The translations under genes were made by a program, and so were the position numbers. Shown here in pieces: positions 1 to 5,433 of a stretch of 5,433 nt of DNA. Every line of letters begins with the position of its first letter. The stretch's first letter is position 1. The notes under the pieces are model-generated. The model was not told the DNA's origin. It worked only from the letters and a program-made list of their open reading frames with translations, and did no database searches. Origin of the DNA: F23-B02 sp963590435 (GTDB lineage Bacteria > Bacillota > Clostridia > Oscillospirales > Oscillospiraceae); assembly GCA_963590435.1 (NCBI GenBank), contig CAVAPG010000110.1:1-5433 (forward strand). The letters are read 5' to 3'.

Positions 1-616
1 AAAAACAGTAGCTGTTATAACGGACATGGATGAACCGCTCGGAAACGCTGTCGGAAATGCCCTTGAAGTTAAGGAAGCCATTGAAGTTTTGCGAGGCGAT
101 AAGAAAGGAGAACTTCTGGAGCTTTGCCTTACACTCGGTTCGTGTATACTCACCGAGGCCGGTATTGCCGACAGTGACGCGAAGGCTCGCAAAATGCTTG
201 AGAATGGGATAGAGGATGGATCAGCCCTCGAAAAGCTCGCCCAGCTTGTTCAGGGACAGGGCGGAGACAGAAATGCCGTTTTTGATACATCGTTACTGCC
301 CCAGGCTCCGGTTCAGCTTGAAGCAGTGTGCAGTCGCACCGGATACATAAAGCATATCAGTGCCGACAAGGTGGGGCTCGTATCTATGCATCTCGGCGGA
401 GGCAGAGCAACCAAGGAAAGCAAGATTGATCTCTCGGTTGGTATAGTACTGAAGAAGAAGGTCGGCGACAAGGTCTGCTGCGGCGACAGTCTCGGCACTA
501 TTCACGCAAAGAATCCTGAAGATGCAAAAAAAGCGGCCGAAATGTTTGATGCCTGCTATACAGTAGTGCCGGAGCAGGTTGAGAAAGCGGCATTCATAAA
601 AGGCATCGTAAAATGA
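1..616 (+). CDS. pdp: Pyrimidine-nucleoside phosphorylase, C-terminal part (5' end outside window)
   Basis: This cytoplasmic salvage enzyme splits uridine, thymidine and deoxyuridine with phosphate into free base and (deoxy)ribose-1-phosphate. The frame is open from the left edge (first full codon at base 2) to a TGA at 614-616, giving 204 visible codons of a family usually about 430-440 residues long. The ATG at 26 is an internal methionine, because family-like sequence (VITDMDEPLG) runs across it. Visible family blocks are the PLGNAVGNALEV motif, a glycine-rich AQGGD-like segment (QGQGGDRNAV) and the C-terminal domain with LGGGRATKE and VGIVLKKKVGDKV. The N-terminal phosphate- and base-binding residues lie outside the window. 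Thymidine phosphorylase (deoA) is the close alternative and cannot be excluded from this half. A terminator separates it from the arginine genes, so the two groups are probably independent units. Confidence 0.9.
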   Translation, partial: KTVAVITDMDEPLGNAVGNALEVKEAIEVLRGDKKGELLELCLTLGSCILTEAGIADSDAKARKMLENGIEDGSALEKLAQLVQGQGGDRNAVFDTSLLPQAPVQLEAVCSRTGYIKHISADKVGLVSMHLGGGRATKESKIDLSVGIVLKKKVGDKVCCGDSLGTIHAKNPEDAKKAAEMFDACYTVVPEQVEKAAFIKGIVK

Positions 617-666
617 ATATTATTCGAAAATTGTTTGTATAATATTGTCCACGATTTCCGAAAAAA

Positions 667-719
667 TAAACCGTCGAAGTCTGCAGTTTGAAGTTTGGCT
701 TCGGCGGTTTAGACTTTTT
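667..719 (+). terminator. Intrinsic terminator after the phosphorylase gene
   Basis: A 13-bp stem pairs 667-679 with 699-711 around a 19-nt loop, and five T residues follow at 715-719. The single imperfect pair, T674 with G704, is a U-G wobble in the + strand RNA but would be an A-C mismatch in the opposite RNA, which favours + strand function. Six A residues at 661-666 abut the stem, so weak termination from the other side is possible, though no minus-strand gene is seen here. The stem lies 50 nt after the phosphorylase stop. Confidence 0.85.
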
Positions 720-803
720 ATGTCGAAATTTACAAAGCATATATATTTTTGCCGCTGTAACTGTGTCTAAATTGATGAATATGCATATTTAAACGAAAAA
801 AAC

Positions 804-831
804 TTGACTTTTCTGAATATTTATCTATAAT
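804..831 (+). promoter_or_regulatory. Sigma-A type promoter of argGH
   Basis: The -35 hexamer TTGACT (804-809) matches the TTGACA consensus at five of six positions. The -10 hexamer TATAAT (826-831) is perfect, with a 16-bp spacer. Transcription would start near 838-839, giving a leader of about 25 nt before the argG ATG at 864. It lies in A/T-rich DNA downstream of the phosphorylase terminator, so it is the evident start of the argGH unit. Confidence 0.85.
812..829 (+). promoter_or_regulatory. Distal ARG box (ArgR operator candidate), weaker
   Basis: Compared with the known 18-bp ARG box pattern wnTGAATwwwwATTCAnw, the left half TGAAT (814-818) is exact, the central four bases are all A/T, and the right half ATCTA (823-827) matches three of five. 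It lies in the promoter spacer and covers most of the -10 hexamer. It ends 3 bp before the proximal box, the usual gap between paired boxes bound by one ArgR hexamer. Alone it would be unconvincing; the spacing is the main support. Confidence 0.55.
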
Positions 832-832
832 T

Positions 833-850
833 AATGCATAAACATTCAAG
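833..850 (+). promoter_or_regulatory. Proximal ARG box (ArgR/AhrC operator candidate) over the argG transcription start
   Basis: This site matches the B. subtilis-type ARG box (CATGAATAAAAATTCAAG, as I recall it) at 15 of 18 positions. Its right half ATTCA (844-848) is exact and its left half TGCAT (835-839) has one mismatch. It sits over the predicted start of transcription and runs into the argG ribosome site, where a bound repressor would block initiation. The inferred regulator is arginine-bound ArgR, whose gene is not in the window. Confidence 0.72.
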
Positions 851-854
851 GAGG
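848..854 (+). promoter_or_regulatory. Ribosome binding site that fixes the argG start
   Basis: AAGGAGG, a near-perfect Shine-Dalgarno sequence, lies 9 nt before the ATG at 864. The ATG at 834 has no comparable site. The last three bases of the proximal ARG box overlap it. Confidence 0.88.
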
Positions 855-863
855 AACTTGATA

Positions 864-2084
864 ATGAATAAGAATGAAATTAAGAAAATAGTACTTGCAT
901 ATTCAGGCGGACTTGATACATCGATAATTATTCCATGGCTGAAGGAAAACTACAATAATCCCGAGATTATCGCGGTTGCAGGCAATGTCGGCCAGAATGA
1001 CGAGCTTGACGGCCTTGAAGAAAAAGCCATAAAAACAGGCGCAAGCAAGCTGATTGTTGCCGACCTGGTTGACGAGATGGTTGATGACATCATTGTTCCT
1101 GCAATGAAAATGGATGCAAAGTATGAGACTTATCTGCTCGGCACTGCATTTGCACGTCCGGTAATCGGCAAAAAACTTGCTGAGATTGCTATTGCCGAAG
1201 GCGCTGATGCTATTGCCCACGGTGCAACAGGCAAGGGCAATGACCAGGTCCGTTTTGAACTTGCGATAAAGCGTTTTGCTCCCGAGATGAAGATTATCGC
1301 TCCGTGGCGTGAGTGGAATATCAAGTCCAGGGAAGAGGAAATTGATTACGCTGAGGCACACAATGTTCCCCTTAAGATAAACCGTGAGACCAACTACTCC
1401 AAGGATAAGAACCTCTGGCATCTCAGCCACGAAGGTCTTGATCTTGAGGATCCGGCAAACGAGCCTGACTATGATAAGCCCGGATTCCTGGAAATGGGCG
1501 TTTCTCCCATGCAGGCTCCCGATGCCCCGACCTATGTTACCATTGATTTCGAGGCAGGCACACCTGTTGCAATTAATGGCGAAAAGATGAAGGCCAGCAA
1601 GATTATTGAGAAGCTCAACGAAGTTGGCGGCGCAAACGGTGTTGGCATTATCGATATAGTTGAAAATCGCCTTGTCGGCATGAAAGACAGGGGAGTTTAC
1701 GAAACCCCGGGCGGCACGATTCTCTACTTTGCTCACGAACAGCTTGAGATGCTGACTGTTGACAAAGACACTCTGCATGAGAAGCAGAAGCTTGCAATTG
1801 TAATGGCAGATCAGATATATAACGGCAAGTGGTATTCACATCTGACCGAGTCGCTCGTTGCATTTGCAAACGAATCGAACAAGTATGTCACCGGTTCTGT
1901 AAAGCTTAAGCTCTATAAGGGAAATATCATTCCGGCAGGAACAACCAGCCCCTATTCGCTCTACAGTGAGCAGCTCGTTACATTCGGCGAGAGCGATTAT
2001 GATCAGGCCCAGTCTGCAGGATTTATAAACCTTTGGGGTATGCCGACAACGGTCGAAGCACTCCGCGAGCAGGGAAAACTCTGA
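864..2084 (+). CDS. argG: Argininosuccinate synthase
   Basis: ArgG condenses citrulline with aspartate using ATP, through a citrullyl-AMP intermediate, to give argininosuccinate, AMP and pyrophosphate. It is a cytoplasmic enzyme of arginine synthesis, usually a homotetramer. The product is 406 residues, close to the family's usual 400. The N-terminal ATP-pyrophosphatase P-loop AYSGGLDTS is at residues 12-20. The strongly conserved GATGKGNDQVRFE block is at 120-132. The NLWHLSHEG and DLEDPANEP region follows, and the GVYETPGGTIL segment lies in the C-terminal domain. The start at 864 is chosen because AAGGAGG (848-854) lies 9 nt upstream. An in-frame ATG at 834 would add ten residues but falls before the predicted transcription start and inside the operator. 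Tandem stops (TGA TAA) end the gene, and argH follows after 44 nt. No key residue appears to be missing. Confidence 0.98.
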   Translation: MNKNEIKKIVLAYSGGLDTSIIIPWLKENYNNPEIIAVAGNVGQNDELDGLEEKAIKTGASKLIVADLVDEMVDDIIVPAMKMDAKYETYLLGTAFARPVIGKKLAEIAIAEGADAIAHGATGKGNDQVRFELAIKRFAPEMKIIAPWREWNIKSREEEIDYAEAHNVPLKINRETNYSKDKNLWHLSHEGLDLEDPANEPDYDKPGFLEMGVSPMQAPDAPTYVTIDFEAGTPVAINGEKMKASKIIEKLNEVGGANGVGIIDIVENRLVGMKDRGVYETPGGTILYFAHEQLEMLTVDKDTLHEKQKLAIVMADQIYNGKWYSHLTESLVAFANESNKYVTGSVKLKLYKGNIIPAGTTSPYSLYSEQLVTFGESDYDQAQSAGFINLWGMPTTVEALREQGKL

Positions 2085-2128
2085 TAATCATTAACTGAAA
2101 TTACAAAAACACAGGGAAGTGACTGAGC

Positions 2129-3502
2129 ATGGCAAAAATGTGGGCCGGCCGTACGGACGGAAATACAGACAGACTGGCAGATGATTTCAATTCATCGATT
2201 CCTTTCGACTGCCGTATGTATCGGCAGGATATAACCGGCAGCATGGCACACGCAGCCATGCTCGGTGCTACAGGCATTCTGAGCAAGTCCGATGCCGATA
2301 CGCTTATCGACGGACTTCAGGAGCTCCTGAACGATCTCGATTCCGGTAAACTGAAGATCGATTACTCATGCGAAGATATTCATATGTTTGTCGAGCAGGT
2401 ACTGACAGAGAGACTCGGAGATGTCGGGAAGAAGCTGCATACCGCACGCAGCAGAAATGATCAGGTTGCGCTTGACCTTCGCATGTATCTGCGCGGTCAG
2501 TGCGATGAAATCTCTTCCCAGGTTAAGACTCTTGCTGCGGCATTGACGGAACGGGCCGAGGAATACAAAAACGCAATAATGCCGGGATATACACATTTGC
2601 AGCGTGCACAGCCGATTACATTCGGACATCATCTTATGGCTTATGTTATGATGCTTCTGCGCGATATGGAGCGCCTGTCCGATTGCAGACAGCGCATGAA
2701 TCGAAGCCCTATCGGATGCTGTGCCCTTGCGGGAACAACATATCCGACTGACAGACACATGGAGGCTGAGGCCCTCGGCTTCGATGAGATATGCATGAAC
2801 TCGCTTGACGGTGTGTCCGACCGCGATTTCTGTGTGGAATTTTTAAGTGCTCTGTCAATTCTCATGATGCATCTGTCGCGTCTTTCCGAGGAACTGATAC
2901 TGTGGACGAGCTGGGAATTCGGTTTTGTTGAGCTTTCAGATGCTTATACGACCGGCTCATCCATTATGCCTCAGAAGAAAAATTCCGATATGGCAGAACT
3001 CATCCGCGGAAAAACAGGCAGAGTTTACGGTGAGCTGATTGCATTGCTCACAGTGCTCAAGGGCCTGCCAATGGCTTATAATAAAGACCTTCAGGAAGAC
3101 AAGGAGGGCGTTTTCGATGCCTGCGATACTGTTTCAATGTGCCTCCCTGTTATGACGGGCATGATTCAGACTATGACCGCCAAGCCCGATGCAATGAAAA
3201 AAGCGGCCCAGAAGGGCTTTATAAACGCAACGGATCTGGCAGATTACCTTGTCAGAAAAGGACTTTCATTCCGCAATGCGTATAAAATATCCGGAAGTAT
3301 TGTCGGTGACTGCGTAAAGTCGGGAAAGGTTCTTGAGGAACTTCCGATAGAGACATATAAGCAATACAGCGAATTATTTGATGAGGATATATACGCTGCC
3401 ATAGATCTCACTACTTGTGTTGAAAAGCGAACAAGTGAGGGTGGACCGGCGCGCGTGCAGAATCAAATTGATTATGTGAAAAATCTTTTGGAGAAGGAAT
3501 AA
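2129..3502 (+). CDS. argH: Argininosuccinate lyase
   Basis: ArgH splits argininosuccinate into arginine and fumarate, the last step of arginine synthesis. It belongs to the fumarase/aspartase superfamily of homotetramers, whose active sites are built from three subunits. The 457-residue length is usual for the family. The three superfamily regions are all present: HTARSRNDQ at residues 104-112, the PGYTHLQRAQP segment with the catalytic-region T155-H156 pair, and GSSIMPQKKN at 276-285, which carries the mobile-loop serines (277, 278) and lysine 283. The residue after that signature is serine (KKNSD) rather than the common proline (KKNPD), a conservative-looking variation outside the core pattern. 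The N-terminus (MAKMWAGRTDG) resembles the family's usual MxxLWGGRF start. AGGGAAG at 2113-2119 lies 9 nt before the ATG, and the 44-nt gap behind argG shows no promoter, so the two are probably co-transcribed. Confidence 0.98.
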   Translation: MAKMWAGRTDGNTDRLADDFNSSIPFDCRMYRQDITGSMAHAAMLGATGILSKSDADTLIDGLQELLNDLDSGKLKIDYSCEDIHMFVEQVLTERLGDVGKKLHTARSRNDQVALDLRMYLRGQCDEISSQVKTLAAALTERAEEYKNAIMPGYTHLQRAQPITFGHHLMAYVMMLLRDMERLSDCRQRMNRSPIGCCALAGTTYPTDRHMEAEALGFDEICMNSLDGVSDRDFCVEFLSALSILMMHLSRLSEELILWTSWEFGFVELSDAYTTGSSIMPQKKNSDMAELIRGKTGRVYGELIALLTVLKGLPMAYNKDLQEDKEGVFDACDTVSMCLPVMTGMIQTMTAKPDAMKKAAQKGFINATDLADYLVRKGLSFRNAYKISGSIVGDCVKSGKVLEELPIETYKQYSELFDEDIYAAIDLTTCVEKRTSEGGPARVQNQIDYVKNLLEKE

Positions 3503-3527
3503 AAACAAATCCGGACAGTCAATAATA

Positions 3528-3536
3528 TGATATAAT
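3528..3536 (+). promoter_or_regulatory. Extended -10 promoter candidate for argF-carA
   Basis: TGATATAAT gives a perfect TATAAT hexamer (3531-3536) preceded by the extended -10 TG motif one base upstream. No acceptable -35 hexamer is seen 16-18 bp upstream, which extended -10 promoters can tolerate. Transcription would start near 3543, leaving a leader of about 130 nt before argF. Chance A/T-rich resemblance is possible, and argF could instead be read only from the argG promoter. Confidence 0.5.
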
Positions 3537-3545
3537 AAACCAATC

Positions 3546-3572
3546 AGGGTCAGGAAACCTTCTCCTGACCCT
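3546..3572 (+). other. Perfect 10-bp hairpin in the argH-argF gap, without a T-tract
   Basis: AGGGTCAGGA (3546-3555) and TCCTGACCCT (3563-3572) are exact inverted copies around a 7-nt loop. No run of T follows, so it is not a standard intrinsic terminator for argH. If the promoter at 3528-3536 is used, the hairpin would begin about 3 nt from the RNA 5' end. It could act there as a stabilising 5' stem or as part of a regulatory leader. On a read-through argGHF transcript it could instead be a processing or 3'-end protection site. Confidence 0.72.
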
Positions 3573-3674
3573 ATGTTCGATAAAATGAGAAACTCCTTCG
3601 GCAGCTTCGATTGCTGGCGAATGGGTGAGTAAACTTTGCGAAAAATAATATAAAACATAGATGAGGAGAGTAAT
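3573..3674 (+). promoter_or_regulatory. Possibly structured leader upstream of argF
   Basis: A second, imperfect hairpin pairs 3597-3605 with 3613-3621 (eight pairs with one G-G mismatch) around a 7-nt loop. A short outer helix, ACTC (3592-3595) with GAGT (3627-3630), could extend it. CTATGTT (3571-3577) is exactly complementary to AACATAG (3654-3660), which would enclose that hairpin and end 2 nt before the argF ribosome site. The argF site is GAGGAG (3663-3668), 6 nt before the ATG. These pairings are read by eye; no known riboswitch class or T-box motif is recognised. Confidence 0.4.
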
Positions 3675-4661
3675 ATGAATCCGTTTCACAAAAAGAGCTT
3701 TCTTAAACTGTTAGATTTCACACCGGACGAAATCGCATGGCTTTTGGACTATGCAGCCAAATTGAAGGCTGAGAAAAAGGCGGGAATTCCCCATAAAATA
3801 TGCGAGGGAAAAAATATAGCGCTTATATTTGAAAAAACATCCACGCGTACGCGTTGCTCCTTTGAGGTAGCTGCAGCGGATCTCGGAATACATCCCGTGT
3901 ATCTTAATCCGCAGGCCTCGCAAATAGGAAAAAAGGAAAGCATTGCAGACACAGCGCGTGTCCTCGGACGTATGTTCGACGGTATTGAATATCGCGGATA
4001 CGGTCAGGAAATTGTCGAAGCTTTAGCCAAATATTCCGGTGTGCCTGTGTGGAACGGCCTGACAAACGAATTTCATCCGACGCAGATTCTTGCCGATTTT
4101 CTGACTATACAGGAGCATTTCGGCAAATTAAAGGGCATCAAGCTTGTGTACATGGGCGATGCACGCTATAACATGGGAAATTCACTCATGGTCGGTTGTG
4201 CCAAGATGGGAATGCACTTTGTAGCCTGTGCACCCGAAGGCTACTTCCCGGAGCCCGAACTTACAGCTCAGTGCAAAGAGATAGCGGCCCAAACCGGTGC
4301 AGTTATAGAGTTTGATGCAGATCCTATGCACGCAACGAAAAATGCCGATATTATTTACACAGATGTATGGGTGTCAATGGGCGAACCCGATGAGGTCTGG
4401 GCTGAACGCATAAACAAGCTTATGCCTTATCAGGTAAATGAAAAGCTGATGGAAAATGCAGGAGAGGGCTGCAAGTTTATGCATTGTCTTCCGGCGTTCC
4501 ATGATCTTGAGACCGATACGGGTCGTGAGATTAACAAAAAATTCGGAATTGATTGCATAGAGGTTACCGACGGCGTATTTGAAGGTCCTCAATCAATTGT
4601 TTTTGACGAAGCGGAAAACAGAATGCATACAATAAAGGCCGTTATTGCGGCAACACTGTAA
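3675..4661 (+). CDS. argF: Ornithine carbamoyltransferase
   Basis: This enzyme transfers the carbamoyl group from carbamoyl phosphate to ornithine, giving citrulline and phosphate. It is cytoplasmic and typically a trimer. The 328-residue length is normal. The carbamoyl-phosphate domain shows the STRTR motif at residues 56-60 and HPTQ at 134-137. The ornithine domain shows DVWVSMGE (the SMG loop) and the HCLPAFHD signature at 270-277 with cysteine 271. These last two motifs identify it as an ornithine rather than aspartate transcarbamoylase. The anabolic role is inferred from its place between argGH and carA; no arcA or arcC gene of the catabolic deiminase pathway is nearby. The start is supported by GAGGAG 6 nt upstream. 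carA begins 14 nt after the TAA, so the enzyme and its carbamoyl-phosphate supply are probably translated from one message. Confidence 0.98.
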   Translation: MNPFHKKSFLKLLDFTPDEIAWLLDYAAKLKAEKKAGIPHKICEGKNIALIFEKTSTRTRCSFEVAAADLGIHPVYLNPQASQIGKKESIADTARVLGRMFDGIEYRGYGQEIVEALAKYSGVPVWNGLTNEFHPTQILADFLTIQEHFGKLKGIKLVYMGDARYNMGNSLMVGCAKMGMHFVACAPEGYFPEPELTAQCKEIAAQTGAVIEFDADPMHATKNADIIYTDVWVSMGEPDEVWAERINKLMPYQVNEKLMENAGEGCKFMHCLPAFHDLETDTGREINKKFGIDCIEVTDGVFEGPQSIVFDEAENRMHTIKAVIAATL

Positions 4662-4675
4662 AGAGAGAAAAAATA

Positions 4676-5433
4676 ATGAAGAAAGCATATTTGGTGCTCG
4701 GAAGCGGCGAAGTATATGAAGGCCTGCGTATCGGAGCTGAAACAGACAGCATAGGAGAGCTTGTGTTTACAACCGGAATGGTCGGATATCTCGAAACATT
4801 GACGGATCCGAGCTACGCCGGACAGATAATTATGCAGACGTTTCCATTGATAGGAAACTATGGTGTTATTCCCGAAGACTTTGAGGGGGCTCCTGTTGCA
4901 AAAGGTTATGTTGTCCGCGAACTTTGCGATACGCCGTCAAATTTCCGCAGTGAGTACGAGCTTGATAAATTTCTGAAGGACAACAACATTCCCGGAATAA
5001 TGGGAGTAGACACCAGGGAGATAACAAAGATTATCCGTGAAAACGGTGTTGTCAATGCCATGATATGTGCAGAGCCGCCTGCGAGCTTGGATGCTATTAA
5101 TAAATTCGCCGTAACCGGTGTTGTCGAAGAAGTAAGCTGCGCCAAGCCGTTTACGGTGCCTGCAGATGGAGATGAAAAATACTCTGTTGCACTGATAGAC
5201 TATGGTGCAAAGAAAAATATAATCCGCTGTCTTGCAAAGAGAGGATGCACAGTGAGCGTCTACCCCTGCACGGTTTCGGCAGAGGAAATACTTTCAGGCA
5301 ATCATGACGGAATTATGCTTTCAAACGGACCGGGTGATCCGGCGGAAAATACCTATTGCATCGAACAGATTAAAAAGCTCATAGGCAAGAAGCCGATATT
5401 CGGAATTTGCCTTGGCCATCAGCTTACTGCGCT
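4676..5433 (+). CDS. carA: Carbamoyl-phosphate synthase small (glutaminase) subunit, 3' end outside window
   Basis: CarA hydrolyses glutamine and passes ammonia to CarB, which makes carbamoyl phosphate for arginine and pyrimidines. The frame is open from ATG 4676 to the window edge, with 252 complete codons of a family usually about 355-380 residues long. The N-terminal small-chain domain carries the conserved TGMVGYLETLTDPSY block followed by FPLIGNYG, with GIMGVDTREIT further on. The class I glutamine amidotransferase domain starts near residue 168. It includes SNGPGDP and GICLGHQ, whose nucleophile cysteine is residue 245; the catalytic His and Glu lie beyond the edge. The ribosome site is weak (AAGAGAG, 4661-4667), so translation probably depends on coupling to argF. 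carB is expected downstream. Linkage to argF suggests an arginine-responsive copy, as in the B. subtilis arg cluster, but this is inference. Confidence 0.97.
   Translation, partial: MKKAYLVLGSGEVYEGLRIGAETDSIGELVFTTGMVGYLETLTDPSYAGQIIMQTFPLIGNYGVIPEDFEGAPVAKGYVVRELCDTPSNFRSEYELDKFLKDNNIPGIMGVDTREITKIIRENGVVNAMICAEPPASLDAINKFAVTGVVEEVSCAKPFTVPADGDEKYSVALIDYGAKKNIIRCLAKRGCTVSVYPCTVSAEEILSGNHDGIMLSNGPGDPAENTYCIEQIKKLIGKKPIFGICLGHQLTA

Noticed and set aside
729..761. TTTACA (729-734) with TGTAAC (756-761) as a second argG promoter.
   Set aside because: The spacer would be 21 bp and the -10 match is poor, while a far better promoter lies at 804-831.
774..791. A third possible ARG box around TGAAT at 776-780, including the 12-bp palindrome AATATGCATATT (778-789).
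   Set aside because: Only the left half fits the ARG pattern, and its distance from the other boxes (38 bp to the distal box) does not fit helical phasing. A/T-rich palindromes are common in such DNA.
903..1778. A 291-codon open frame on the minus strand inside argG.
   Set aside because: It lies wholly opposite argG, which has full family motifs. It has no recognisable domain and looks like a codon-usage shadow, as do the other shorter overlapping frames.
3546..3572. The hairpin after argH as an intrinsic terminator.
   Set aside because: No T-tract follows the stem; the next bases are ATGTTCGATAAAATG. It is reported as a hairpin of unknown role instead.
3573..3632. A 19-codon frame (MFDKMRNSFGSFDCWRMGE, stop TAA at 3630) in the argF leader, possibly an arginine leader peptide.
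   Set aside because: There is no Shine-Dalgarno sequence before either ATG (3573 or 3585), only two scattered arginines rather than a run of arginine codons, and no terminator after it for attenuation. A frame this short is expected by chance.
1..5433. A new multi-gene system, mobile element, CRISPR array or signs of horizontal transfer.
   Set aside because: All five genes are well-known metabolic genes on one strand with similar composition. No long repeats, transposase, integrase or RNA gene were seen.

Overview
The window is a stretch of ordinary bacterial metabolic DNA. It most likely comes from an anaerobic Clostridia-type Firmicute. This rests on strong AGGAGG-like ribosome sites, A/T-rich intergenic DNA between genes of moderate GC, a B. 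subtilis-like ArgR operator, and protein sequences resembling clostridial ArgG, ArgH, ArgF and CarA. The lineage is inferred from general impression, not from a search. All genes are on the + strand.

Layout: (1) 1-616 is the 3' part of a pyrimidine-nucleoside phosphorylase gene, a nucleoside salvage enzyme unrelated to the rest. It is closed by a clear intrinsic terminator at 667-719. (2) 720-863 is an A/T-rich control region with a near-consensus sigma-A promoter and two ARG-box-like operators whose centres lie 21 bp apart. (3) argG (864-2084) and argH (2129-3502) follow with a 44-nt gap. (4) 3503-3674 is a 172-nt gap with an extended -10 promoter candidate and a structured leader. (5) argF (3675-4661) follows, then carA after only 14 nt (4676 to the window end, truncated); carB would be expected beyond the edge.

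Together the four arg/car genes encode the second half of arginine synthesis. CarA, with CarB, makes carbamoyl phosphate from glutamine, bicarbonate and ATP. ArgF joins it to ornithine to give citrulline. ArgG condenses citrulline with aspartate, and ArgH splits the product into arginine and fumarate. The ornithine-forming genes (argC, argJ, argB, argD) are not in the window.

I see no mobile element, CRISPR array, tRNA or rRNA, and no undescribed multi-gene system. The parts most worth a second look are regulatory: the paired ARG boxes at argG, and the argF leader. In that leader a perfect hairpin sits at the predicted 5' end, and its 3' side is also complementary to the argF ribosome binding site.
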